NCBI GenBank assembly: GCA_022824225.1
Contig: JAJEAH010000027.1
Location: 1 to 64,000 of the forward strand
Length of the DNA stretch: 64,000 nucleotides
From: Chloroflexota bacterium
GTDB lineage: Bacteria; Chloroflexota; UBA11872; VXOZ01
Direction: 5' to 3'
Numbering within the stretch: position 1 is the stretch's first letter; the number at the start of each line of letters is the position of its first letter. The translations under genes were made by a program, and so were the position numbers. Below, piece after piece: positions 51,584 through 61,024 of this stretch. The notes beneath the pieces were generated by a model that worked only from the letters and a program-made list of their open reading frames with translations, did no database searches and had not been told where the DNA came from.

Positions 51584-51858
51584 GGCGAATAGCCCATGGG
51601 GGACGTGAAAGGCAGCGCACTGGCGCTCGAGAATGGCATACTAGACTGCGGATTCAGGCAGTCTCAGCCGCAGTGTGAGTCCGCCAGCGGTCGGTGCACC
51701 GCACGCCAAGGCGCTCCGGGAAATCAAGCCTCCCGCGAGGCCCGGCGCACGGCGAGCTCATTGGCGTGAAGGGCGCGCGGTGGTGCACCATAGAGACGCA
51801 ACCTTGAGCCGGAGTTCCCGCTCAAAGAACTGACCAGCCATTTGGGGAAAGGACGACG

Positions 51859-52563
51859 ATGTTGCGGTCCAAACACGCAAGCAGCCCTCGGCGCTGGGTA
51901 GACGATCTCCTGGGCGTCGGCGCGCTCGTAGGCATGGTGGGGGCGCTGTGGCTCATCTTCGTCTACACACCGTTGGAGCTGGTGCAAGGCGCGGTGCAGA
52001 AGGTGTTCTACATACACCTCGCCTCGATCTGGAACGCGTACGCGAGCTTCCTGCTTGTCTTCGTGGCGAGTATCCTCTACTTGCGGCGGCCCAGCGCCGC
52101 CACGGACCGCTTTGCCCGGGCCTGGGCCGAAATCGGCGTCGTCTTTACCACCATCACCCTCATCAGCGGCGCGATCTGGGGCAAACCCATCTGGGGCACG
52201 TATTGGAGTTGGGACGCGCGGCTCACCACCACGCTCTTGCTGTGGCTCATCTATGTGGTCTACCTCATGCTGCCCAGCTTCATGGACGATCCTGAACGCG
52301 GCAGGCGCTACGCCGCCGTGGTCGGCGTCATCGGTTTCGTGGACGTGCCCATCGTGCACATGTCCGTGCGCTGGTGGCGCACGCTTCACCCCGATCCCAT
52401 CGTTGCCAACCTGGAGGGTCCGGATTTACCGGCGAGCATGTGGTATACGGTGCTCTATTGCATCGTCGTCTTCACGGTGCTCGCCGTCTACTTGGTGCGG
52501 CAACGCATGCAAATCGACGAACTGCGGGCGACGCTCGCTCGCCTGCGCTCAACCGCCGTTTGA
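51859..52563 (+). CDS. ccmC: Heme exporter CcmC
   Basis: VQKVFYIHLASIWNAYASF, GAIWGKPIWGTYWSWDARLTTTLLLWLIYVVYLML, GFVDVPIVHMSVRWWRTLHP. Confidence 0.95.
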   Translation: MLRSKHASSPRRWVDDLLGVGALVGMVGALWLIFVYTPLELVQGAVQKVFYIHLASIWNAYASFLLVFVASILYLRRPSAATDRFARAWAEIGVVFTTITLISGAIWGKPIWGTYWSWDARLTTTLLLWLIYVVYLMLPSFMDDPERGRRYAAVVGVIGFVDVPIVHMSVRWWRTLHPDPIVANLEGPDLPASMWYTVLYCIVVFTVLAVYLVRQRMQIDELRATLARLRSTAV

Positions 52564-52584
52564 GCACAACAAGGATTGCTAACA

Positions 52585-52764
52585 GTGGACACACTACAGA
52601 ATCTTGACTATCTCTTCGCGGCCTACGCCATACTCTGGGTGATCATATTCGGCTACTTCTTCTACCTCACCCGCCAGATCGGGGACGTGCGGCGCGAAGT
52701 TGACGCGCTCCAACGGGAACGCGCCGAAACAACTGTCGCGCGGAACGACGAGACGACTTCATAG
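52585..52764 (+). CDS. ccmD: CcmD-like small membrane protein
   Basis: LDYLFAAYAILWVIIFGYFFYLTRQIGDVRREVDAL; immediately after ccmC; GTG start suggested. Confidence 0.75.
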   Translation: MDTLQNLDYLFAAYAILWVIIFGYFFYLTRQIGDVRREVDALQRERAETTVARNDETTS

Positions 52765-52894
52765 ACCTGCGACCCAACCAACACCGGCGACGCCCTGCCG
52801 GTGTCGTAGCCACGCGCGCGCAACAGACCGGCCAAACAGTGCGGCGCGAGGTCTCGCACGACGTCGTAGCCACGCGCGCAACAGACCGCTTCTG

Positions 52895-52923
52895 TTGGCA
52901 CTCGCACAGGTGCATGGTATCCT
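52895..52923 (+). promoter_or_regulatory. Candidate sigma70-type promoter for the ATP-grasp/kamA pair
   Basis: TTGGCA-17 bp-TATCCT with extended TGG upstream of the -10. Confidence 0.4.
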
Positions 52924-52967
52924 ATAAATAATGAAGTAATGGAGCCAGAGAAGGATTTAAGCGAGCG

Positions 52968-54509
52968 GTGATGACGGAAGACGTGCCATGTCCAACCACG
53001 GGCGCCGGCGGCAAGGCCCCGGCAGCCGCAAGCAATGGCAGCCGGGCGGATAGCCCCAAGAGCGGCAAGGCCGCGGTCGGCGTCCTCACGGACACCGATG
53101 CCCGGGAACGCAGCCTCGCCCTCAACGAACGCGTTCCCGCCAGCGGCCTATTTGGCGAGGCGGACCGACCACTGGTAGAAGGGTCCCGCGCGTCCTGGCG
53201 CATTTCGCCGGAGCCGTTTCTCATCAGCCCCGCAAGCCTCGCGCGCCTCCAGCAGTTGGGCAACCACCTGCTCGCCTTCTACAGCGCCGCGAACCGCCTC
53301 TACCGCCGCAGCGTGCGCGGCACCATGCCCGCCTTCTTCCACGAATACTTAGACATTGGCAAGAGCGAGACCGTCATCGACTATGGGCGGATGAATCGCG
53401 TCCGGCGCGACCTGCCCGGTGTCATCCGGCCCGACCTTCTCCTGACGGCAGACGGGGTCAAGGCCGCCGAGTTGGACTCCGTTCCCGGCGGTATCGGCCT
53501 CACCGGCAGCATGCAGCAGCACTACGCCGGCCTCGGGTTCGCTATGGTGGGCGGCGCTAACGGTATGGTGGCAAGTTTCGCGGACATGATTCGCGACCGC
53601 GCCGCCCACGACGATCCCCGGCTTGCTATCGCGGTCTCGGATGAATCCACTGACTACCGACCGGAAATGCAGTGGGTATCCCAGCAGTTGTGCGAGCTCG
53701 GCATGGCGAGCGTGTGCGTGAAGCCGGGAGACGTCGAATTGCACGGCAACGAACTTACCGTAAACGGGCAGCCCATCGATACCCTCTACCGTTTCTTCGA
53801 GCTTTTCGACCTGAAGAACATCCCCAACTACGACGTGCTGCTCTACGCCCTGCGCAAGCAACTCGTCACCATGACGCCGCCGGTGAAGGCGTATCTGGAG
53901 GAAAAGCTGCTCTTTGCGCTCTTCCACCATCCGGCCCTGGCGGAATACTGGCGGCAGGAGCTGGGCGCCAAGACAGTCAACGCCCTGCGGCAGGTCATAC
54001 CGGAAACGTGGATACTCGACCCGCGCCCCTTGCCGCCGCAGGCAGTAGTGCCGGGTCTGGAAATCGCCAAGCGGCCGGTGACCGGCTGGGACCAACTCCT
54101 GGGTCTGGGGCAAGCGGATCGCCGGCTTGTCATCAAGCCGTCCGGCTACGCGGCGACGGCATGGGGCAGCCGCGGCGTCACCATCGGCCACGACCACCCC
54201 GAAGAGGCATGGAATGAAGCCGTGCAGGCCGCGCTGGACGCCTTCACCACCACGCCCCACGTGCTGCAGAAGTTCCACCACGGCAAGCGCTACGGCATCC
54301 GCTACTACGACTTTGCGCAAGACGCGGTCCGCAAGATGAACGGCCGGGCGCGCATGAGCCCGTACTACTTTGTGACGGGTGAAGAAGCAACTCTAGCCGG
54401 CATCCTCGTCACGATCGTGCCGGCTGATAAGAAACTCATTCACGGCATGATGGATGCCGTGATGACGCCTGCCGGCGTCAGTTCAGACGGCGTAAACTTG
54501 GATATCTAG
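52968..54509 (+). CDS. ATP-grasp-like protein of unknown function
   Basis: RRLVIKPSGYAATAWGSRGVTIGHDHPEEAWNEAVQAALDAF...HVLQKFHHGKRYGIRYYDF; AELDSVPGGIGLTG; no named family recognised with certainty. Confidence 0.65.
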   Translation: MMTEDVPCPTTGAGGKAPAAASNGSRADSPKSGKAAVGVLTDTDARERSLALNERVPASGLFGEADRPLVEGSRASWRISPEPFLISPASLARLQQLGNHLLAFYSAANRLYRRSVRGTMPAFFHEYLDIGKSETVIDYGRMNRVRRDLPGVIRPDLLLTADGVKAAELDSVPGGIGLTGSMQQHYAGLGFAMVGGANGMVASFADMIRDRAAHDDPRLAIAVSDESTDYRPEMQWVSQQLCELGMASVCVKPGDVELHGNELTVNGQPIDTLYRFFELFDLKNIPNYDVLLYALRKQLVTMTPPVKAYLEEKLLFALFHHPALAEYWRQELGAKTVNALRQVIPETWILDPRPLPPQAVVPGLEIAKRPVTGWDQLLGLGQADRRLVIKPSGYAATAWGSRGVTIGHDHPEEAWNEAVQAALDAFTTTPHVLQKFHHGKRYGIRYYDFAQDAVRKMNGRARMSPYYFVTGEEATLAGILVTIVPADKKLIHGMMDAVMTPAGVSSDGVNLDI

Positions 54510-54545
54510 GTCGCCGCGCGACAGGAAGAGGGTGGAGAAACCACA

Positions 54546-55724
54546 ATGGCTATAGCACAATCCCAAGCAAAGCGACAGAGAGACGAGTGGCAGGAACTCC
54601 TCGCAGCCGGCATCAACCGGCCGGAGAAGCTCATCGCCGAGTTGGGCGAACGCCTCGGCTTGGATGACGAGACCGCCGCGAGCCTGCACCAGAATTTTCC
54701 CGTCCGCATCAATCCCTACTACCTCGGTCTCATCGAAGAGGTAAACGACCCCATCTGGCGGCAGGCCATTCCCGATGCCATGGAGCTCGACCACAGCGAC
54801 ACCATGACGACCATGGACCCGTTGGCCGAGGACATGGACGCGCCGGTGCCGTATCTCACGCACCGCTACCCGGACCGGGTGCTTATGGTGGTGCAGTTGC
54901 AGTGCGCCATGTATTGCCGGTTTTGCACCCGCCGCCGCGAGGTGGGCAGCCGCAACGCCGTGACCAAGGACGATTGGGACAGGCAGATCGAGTACATCGC
55001 CACCCATCCCGAGGTGCGCGACGTCATCATCTCCGGCGGCGACCCGTTCATGCTGCATGACGAGCAAATCGACTACATCCTCAAGAACCTGCGGGCCATA
55101 CCGCACATGGAGATCATTCGCCTGGATTCCCGCATGCCGGTCACGCTCCCCCACCGGGTGACGGAAAAGCTCTGCGGCATTATTCAGCAATACCATCCCG
55201 TCTATTTGAATACGCACTTCAACCACCCCCGCGAGATTACGCCGGAGTCCAGCCGGGCGTGTGAACTCATGAACGACCACGGCATTCCGGTCGGCAACCA
55301 GAGCGTATTGCTGCGGGGCGTGAATGACGATACCGAAATCATGAAGGAACTGGTGCAGAAGCTCCTCATGATTCGGGTCAAGCCCTACTATCTCTACCAA
55401 GCCGACCTGGTCACCGGCACGAGCCACTTCCGCACTGCCGTGGAGAAGGGCCTGGAGATCATCAAGGCCATCCAGGGCCACACCAGCGGCATGGCCGTGC
55501 CGCACTACGTGATCGATGCGCCCCAGGGCGGCGGCAAGATTCCGGTTTCGCCCGACTTCATCCAAGAAATTACCGACGATGAGATCGTGCTGCGGAACTA
55601 CGAAGGCAAAGTCTACCGCTACCCCATCGATGCCGAGGTGCCCAACGCGCGGGAGTCCGAGCTTGCCCAAGTGAAGAGCAATGGCGATGGCAACGGCGCC
55701 GCCCCGGCAACCGACAACCGCTAG
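54546..55724 (+). CDS. kamA: KamA-family radical SAM protein (lysine 2,3-aminomutase-like)
   Basis: CAMYCRFCTRRREVG (CxxxCxxC), DVIISGGDPFML, LYQADLVTGTSHFRT and VIDAPQGGGKIP (both substrate-Asp positions of lysine 2,3-aminomutase retained). Confidence 0.88.
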   Translation: MAIAQSQAKRQRDEWQELLAAGINRPEKLIAELGERLGLDDETAASLHQNFPVRINPYYLGLIEEVNDPIWRQAIPDAMELDHSDTMTTMDPLAEDMDAPVPYLTHRYPDRVLMVVQLQCAMYCRFCTRRREVGSRNAVTKDDWDRQIEYIATHPEVRDVIISGGDPFMLHDEQIDYILKNLRAIPHMEIIRLDSRMPVTLPHRVTEKLCGIIQQYHPVYLNTHFNHPREITPESSRACELMNDHGIPVGNQSVLLRGVNDDTEIMKELVQKLLMIRVKPYYLYQADLVTGTSHFRTAVEKGLEIIKAIQGHTSGMAVPHYVIDAPQGGGKIPVSPDFIQEITDDEIVLRNYEGKVYRYPIDAEVPNARESELAQVKSNGDGNGAAPATDNR

Positions 55725-55793
55725 GGCTGGCAGGCCGCGTTCTACGTTTCTCGCGCCCCTGCCTCACGCGGGCCGCCAGACGGTGCGTGCGCC

Positions 55794-56861
55794 GTGAACT
55801 CTCCCCTTCGCTTTGCCGCCGTCGGTCTTGAACACGATGAAATCTACCGTGTGCTCGACCGGCTACGCCAGCATGAATCCGCCGAATTGGCCGCAATCGC
55901 CGAACGCAGCGGCAGGCTGCGCATGGCCGCGGCGGGCCGCTACCAAACGCCGGTCTTTGCGCGTCTGACGCGGCTCTTGGCGGAGGTTGACTGCGACGCC
56001 GTCCTCGTTGCTACGACAAATGGTGAAAAGGCGGCCGCCATCGCAGAGGCCATGCGGGCCGGCAAGCACGTAGTTGCTCACGCGCCGCTGGCCGTGAGCC
56101 CGGAGCAACTGGACGCCGTGGCTGCGGCCCAAGCGGCTGCCGGCGTCGGGCTGATTCTGCTCCTCCCTATGCGGTTCACACCCGCCTACAGGGACCTGCA
56201 CGCGGCTGTCGCCCAGGGAAAACTCGGTGCGTTGAGCCAAGCCGTCATCATCGACTCGCAGAAGATTGCGGCAACGCCCCGCACCCATGCCTTCTACGAT
56301 TCGCCCAACCAGGGCGGCGTGCTGTCCACACTTGCCGTGCACGACCTGGACGTGCTGCGGTGGCTGGGCGGTGAACTCACCGTGATGTCAGCGGCAGTCT
56401 GCCGCCACGGTCTCACAGACCATGCCGAATTCGAGGAAGCGGGCATCGTTCACTGCGCCTTCGCCAACGGCGGCACAGCCGTCGTTGCCTGCAATTGGCT
56501 GGCGCCGGACGCCGGGGCGGCGTTTCACGAGCTGACCGTCATCGGCGCCGCCGGTTCCGCCTGGATCAGCGGCGGCAAGGAACTCGCCTTCGCCCCAGCA
56601 GGCGACGGCCCTGCTCCGGGTGCGCACAGCCACCGTGCCTATGCGGCTACCTGCGACCGGCCAGGACATGCGCTGCCATCGGACGCCGACCGGGGCGCAG
56701 AAGACGTCGACGCCGCCATGGTTGACGCGGCGCTCCGTGCTCTCACCGAACCGGAACTGCGCCATGCCGCCACGTCTGATGCCCTCCGCACGTCGCGCCT
56801 GGCGGTAACAGCCCAGCACATAGCCCGGCAGAACGGCGCGAGACATGACGGCGGTGCTTGA
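55794..56861 (+). CDS. Gfo/Idh/MocA-family oxidoreductase (divergent)
   Basis: CDAVLVATTNGEKAAAIAEAMRAGKHVVAHAPLAVSPEQLDAV, LLPMRFTPAYRDLHAAVAQGKLG; GTG start. Confidence 0.8.
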   Translation: MNSPLRFAAVGLEHDEIYRVLDRLRQHESAELAAIAERSGRLRMAAAGRYQTPVFARLTRLLAEVDCDAVLVATTNGEKAAAIAEAMRAGKHVVAHAPLAVSPEQLDAVAAAQAAAGVGLILLLPMRFTPAYRDLHAAVAQGKLGALSQAVIIDSQKIAATPRTHAFYDSPNQGGVLSTLAVHDLDVLRWLGGELTVMSAAVCRHGLTDHAEFEEAGIVHCAFANGGTAVVACNWLAPDAGAAFHELTVIGAAGSAWISGGKELAFAPAGDGPAPGAHSHRAYAATCDRPGHALPSDADRGAEDVDAAMVDAALRALTEPELRHAATSDALRTSRLAVTAQHIARQNGARHDGGA

Positions 56862-57708
56862 CACCACGCCGACGTTCCTGTGTGTCGGCCCAGTCGCCCG
56901 GGACGTTGTTCCCGGCGGCTGGCGGTGGGGCGGCACGGTGACGTACGCCGCGCTGCTTGCCCGCGCGTGGGGAATCTCCACAGCGGTGCTTACGGCCATG
57001 GCGGAAGACGACGTTGCCCCCTACCGAACGCTCCTCGGCAATGAAGTCCTGCTACACGCACTCCCCTCGATGCATACGACATCCATGGCCAACGAGTACA
57101 ACGCCGCGGGCCGCCGCCAGCGGTTCGTCTCCAAAGCCGCGCGCATCGAGCCCCGCCACGTGCCCCCGGCCTGGCGGCAAGCGCCCATCGTGCTCGTCGG
57201 TCCGCTGGTGGGTGAGGTCTCAACCCGGCTCGGCAGCCACTTTCCTACGGAATCCCTTCGCGCCATGACAATTCAGGGCCGCCTGCGCACGCATCGCAAG
57301 GGGCGCATGTACACCCGCCGCTGGCCTCGCGCCGCGCAGGAGTTTGGGGCCTACGACGTGCTCGTCTTTTCGGAAGAAGACGTGCGCGGCGACCGTGGGC
57401 AGGCAGAGCTCTACGCGGGCCTCGTTCCCCTGGCGGTGATGACCCATGGCAGCGCCGGCGCGACGGTCTTCGCGCAGGGCAAGGCCACGCACCACGCCGC
57501 TTTCGCTGCTGAATCAGTGGACGAAACGGGGGCAGGCGACGTGTTCGCGGCGGCGTTTCTGCTCACCTACGCCACAACCCGCGATCCGGCAGCCGCCTGC
57601 CGCTACGCCAACGCAGCCGCCGCGTGCAGCATCGAGCGCGTCGGCATTGCCGGCATTCCCACCCGGCGGCAGGTAGCCGCGCGTATGCGCTCCGCCGGAA
57701 GTCGCTGA
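56845..57708 (+). CDS. PfkB-family carbohydrate kinase
   Basis: GGTVTYAALLARAWG, C-terminal VDETGAGDVFAAAFLLTYATTRDPAAACRYANAAAACSIERVG; 17-bp overlap with upstream gene. Confidence 0.87.
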   Translation: MTAVLDTTPTFLCVGPVARDVVPGGWRWGGTVTYAALLARAWGISTAVLTAMAEDDVAPYRTLLGNEVLLHALPSMHTTSMANEYNAAGRRQRFVSKAARIEPRHVPPAWRQAPIVLVGPLVGEVSTRLGSHFPTESLRAMTIQGRLRTHRKGRMYTRRWPRAAQEFGAYDVLVFSEEDVRGDRGQAELYAGLVPLAVMTHGSAGATVFAQGKATHHAAFAAESVDETGAGDVFAAAFLLTYATTRDPAAACRYANAAAACSIERVGIAGIPTRRQVAARMRSAGSR

Positions 57709-57952
57709 CTCACCGGCGCGGCAGTGCGCGGGAACAATTCCCAAGACCAAGCCGCCAACGGAGACCCCAAGACCCGCGTTCGCACGCTGTGCGGGTCCGG
57801 GCGCACTACGCCGGAGCGCCCACACATGCGTGGCGCCGCATCTGAAGGCTTTCCATTCCCTGATCCATCAGACTGCCCGCCCGCACACGTGTAGTTTCGC
57901 GGATAGCGGTAGAATGAGGAGGTGGAATGACGCCTTCAGAAGGATCCAAGTC

Positions 57953-59698
57953 GTGAACATCGACGTTGCCACCCTCACCGCGCTCCGCCGCGAATGTGAA
58001 GACACCATCGTCGGCGGGCGGATACAGCGGGTGCTCCATCCGGACCACCTGGCGGTGGCCCTGGAAATCTACGCCCGGGGCGAGACGTGGTGGCTCATCA
58101 TCAACGCCGCGCCGCAAGCGCCCCACCTCTATCTGACCCATGCGCGCCCGGCGCGGGCCGACGACAACGTGACCCCCTTGCTGCTCCTGCTGCGCAAGTT
58201 CGTGCGCAACGGACGCCTAATCGCGGTCAGTCAACCGCCGTGGGAGCGCGTGCTGCAATTCACCGTGCAGGCGCGGGTAGACGCGGACATCCTCGAAACC
58301 ACGCTCACGGCTGAAATCATGGGCCGCACGAGCAACCTGGTGCTGTCGGATGCGGACGGGATCATCCTGGACTGCCTGAAGCGCGTGGACTCCTCCATCA
58401 ACCGCTACCGGCAAGTGCTCCCGAAACTGCCGTACCTTCCGCCGCCGCCCCTCAGCCGTCCCGACCCCTTCGCGCTACAGGCTGCGGCGCTTGAGGCCGC
58501 CGGCGGGGAAGCCCCACGGCAGCCTGCCTGGCGGGTCCTCATGGGACAGACCAGCGGCTGCGGACCCCTGCTCGCGCGAGAAGCAGTCCATCGGGCCGCG
58601 GGCGACGCCCAAACTCCGGCAAGCGACGCGCCGTGGCCGGAGGTGCTGGCGGCGGCGCGGGAGCTATTCACGCAGGCAGCCGAAGGTGAACCGGCGCCGA
58701 CCTTGGCCCGGGACGAGGCTGGCGCGCTGGCCGCCTATGCCCCCTATGCGCTGACTATGTACCCGCAGCATGAAACGGCGGCGTCCATGAGCGCCGCCGT
58801 GGAGCAGTTCTACCGTGAGCAGGGCCGCGCGCCCCAACGGCCGTCGGCAAACCGCGATCTGGGCCAGAAGCCGCTGCTGGCCGCGCTGGAAGAGCGCATG
58901 GACCACCTGCGCCAGCGGCGTCGCGCTCTGGAACGCCAGAAGACTGAATCGCTCGATGCCGACGACTGGCGGCGCAAAGGCGACCTGGTGCTGGCCTACG
59001 GCTACGGCCTGCCGCCGGGCAGTAAGACCATCGAGATCGACGGCGAAACCATCAAGTTCAATCCCGACGAGTCGGTTGCCGCCAATGCTGACGCCTACTT
59101 TGCCACGTACAAGCGCAAGAAACGCGCTCAGGAAGAGGTGCCGGGGCTCTTGCGCAAGGTCGAGAACGAGTACGCCTACTGCGAGCAAGCGGAGGCCCTG
59201 CTGGATGCGGCGGAAACCCCCACCGACGTGCGGGCGGTGCGCGCCGACTTGCGCGAACAGGGCATAGCCGGCGGCGGCAAGCCGGTCAAGCGCCAGAGCC
59301 GCGCGGGCAAACGCGGCCGGCGCGTGGAACAGGGGGCGCAGCCGGTCTCGTTCTGGCTGGACGGCGTGCAGGTGCTGGTGGGCCGCAGCGGCGGGCAGAA
59401 CGACGCCGCCCTGCGCCTGGCCGACGCCGACGACGTGTGGCTGCACGCCCGCAACGTGCCCGGCGCGCATACCGTGCTGCGCTCCGGCGGCCGCGAGGTG
59501 CCCGACGAGATCATCAGCCAAGCGGCGCAAGTCGCCGCCTACTACAGCAAGCTGCGGGAGTCTACCAGCGCCGAGGTGGACGTGACCAAACGCCGCTACG
59601 TCCGCCGCATCCCCGGCGCACCCCCCGGACTGGTCACCTACCGCAACGAATACACCATCCGCGTGAAGCCCGCACCGTTGCCGCAACCGGAACGGTGA
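57953..59698 (+). CDS. rqcH: NFACT-family protein (RqcH/Rqc2 homolog)
   Basis: VNIDVATLTALRRECEDTIVGGRIQRVLHPDH...; C-terminal NFACT-R VLVGRSGGQNDAALRLADADDVWLHARNVPGAHTVLR...AYYSKLRESTSAEVDVTKRRYVRRIPGAPPGLVTY; GTG 57953 with AAGG upstream. Confidence 0.9.
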   Translation: MNIDVATLTALRRECEDTIVGGRIQRVLHPDHLAVALEIYARGETWWLIINAAPQAPHLYLTHARPARADDNVTPLLLLLRKFVRNGRLIAVSQPPWERVLQFTVQARVDADILETTLTAEIMGRTSNLVLSDADGIILDCLKRVDSSINRYRQVLPKLPYLPPPPLSRPDPFALQAAALEAAGGEAPRQPAWRVLMGQTSGCGPLLAREAVHRAAGDAQTPASDAPWPEVLAAARELFTQAAEGEPAPTLARDEAGALAAYAPYALTMYPQHETAASMSAAVEQFYREQGRAPQRPSANRDLGQKPLLAALEERMDHLRQRRRALERQKTESLDADDWRRKGDLVLAYGYGLPPGSKTIEIDGETIKFNPDESVAANADAYFATYKRKKRAQEEVPGLLRKVENEYAYCEQAEALLDAAETPTDVRAVRADLREQGIAGGGKPVKRQSRAGKRGRRVEQGAQPVSFWLDGVQVLVGRSGGQNDAALRLADADDVWLHARNVPGAHTVLRSGGREVPDEIISQAAQVAAYYSKLRESTSAEVDVTKRRYVRRIPGAPPGLVTYRNEYTIRVKPAPLPQPER

Positions 59699-59840
59699 CA
59701 CCGAGACCGGCCTAGTGAAGCCCTGTCTGTTCGCCTGAGGCCTCGATGGGACATATAGCGAGGGCAAACGCAGCAAACCGATCGCCCAACTAGAGAAACT
59801 CCCTGTTCGCCCTGCGCGCAGTCGTTCGTTCACTCTACAC

Positions 59841-60880
59841 GCATTCGCCCGTTCGCCCCACACGCACTCGCCCGTTCGCCCTGCGCGCACTCGCCCGTTC
59901 GCCCTGAGCATAGTCGATGGGTGAACGGGCGGGCGACATAACCAGATCGACACCCCCACAACATGGTCACCCAAGCGCAGCAGCCCGTCCGTTCGCCCTG
60001 AGCATAGTCGAAGGGTGAACGGACGGGCGGAGTAGCACAGCACCAAGACTCGACCCCCATCGACTGCAAGAGACTCGGAGGAATGAACACGCGCCGGTCC
60101 TGCCCGCCCAACCCTTCATGCTTCGACTATGCTCAGCACGAACGGTTGGGCTACATTCCGTTCCCCCTGAGCTTAGTCGAAGTGCTCAGCACTCATGGTT
60201 GGGCTTCATGTCCGTGAGGGAAACGTCGGAGAGTGAAAGGGCGGACAATACTCACCAGCGGGCGGACACCCCCACAACGTGGTCACCCAAGCGCAGCAGC
60301 CCGTCCGTTCGGCCTGAGCACAGTCGAAGGGTGAACGGACGGGCGACGTAAGCAGATGGACGCGCCCACAACTTGAGTCGGCCGAGCACAGCAGCCCGTC
60401 CGTTCGCCCTGAGCACAGTCGAAGGGTAAATGGGCGGGCGGAGTAGCACAGCACCAAGACTCGTCCCCCATCGACTGCAAGAGTCTCGGAGGAATGAACA
60501 CGCGCCCGTCCTGCCCGCCCAACCGTCCATGCTTCGACTGTGCTCAGCACGAACGGTTGGGCTACATGTCCGTGGGGGAAACGCCGAAAGGTGAACGGGC
60601 GGACAATACTCACTAGCGGTCGGACGCGCCCACAACATGGTCGGCCGAGTTCAGAAGCCCGCCCGTTCGCCCTGAGCACAGTCGAAGGGTGAACGGACGG
60701 GCGACATAACCAGATCGACACCCCCACAACATGGTCACCCAAGCACCGCAACCCGCCCGTTCGCCCTGAGCACAGTCGAAGGGTGAACGGGCGGGCGACG
60801 CAAGCAGATGGACACTCCCACAACCTGGTCACCCAAGCACAGTAGCCCGGCCATTCGCCCTGAGCCGGTCGATGGGCGTG
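59841..60880. repeat. Hairpin-rich intergenic repeat array (about nine copies of a ~46-nt palindrome, ~94-bp tandem unit, 411-bp higher-order duplication)
   Basis: Core GCCCGTCCGTTCGCCCT-GAGCAYAGTCGA-AGGGTGAACGGACGGGC at 59893, 59983, 60299, 60394, 60657, 60751; related inverted copies 60106-60151 and 60517-60562; degenerate copy ~60845; 23-bp half-unit tandem at 59841/59864/59887. Confidence 0.92.
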
Positions 60881-61024
60881 CTCAAGCAGTGGTGCACTTA
60901 CCCGCGCTCAGTCTAGACCGCCGCCATGAGCTTAGCCAAGGTTCGGGCACGGCCCACCTTAGGCCAATTGCCATCCTCCCACTCCGTAGACCATTGGGCA
61001 GCACTAGCATCACCTCAGAAGTCG

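Noticed and set aside
58664-60832. Minus-strand ORFs 58664..60046, 59830..60111, 60206..60832, 60252..60638, 60283..60522
   Set aside because: They translate the hairpin repeats into SPFDYAQGERTG / FTLRLCSGRTD-type peptides, a known kind of spurious ORF; the first also overlaps rqcH antisense.
59841-60880. CRISPR array
   Set aside because: Repeats are palindromic with variable sizes, inverted copies and similar 'spacers'; no unique equal-length spacers and no cas genes nearby.
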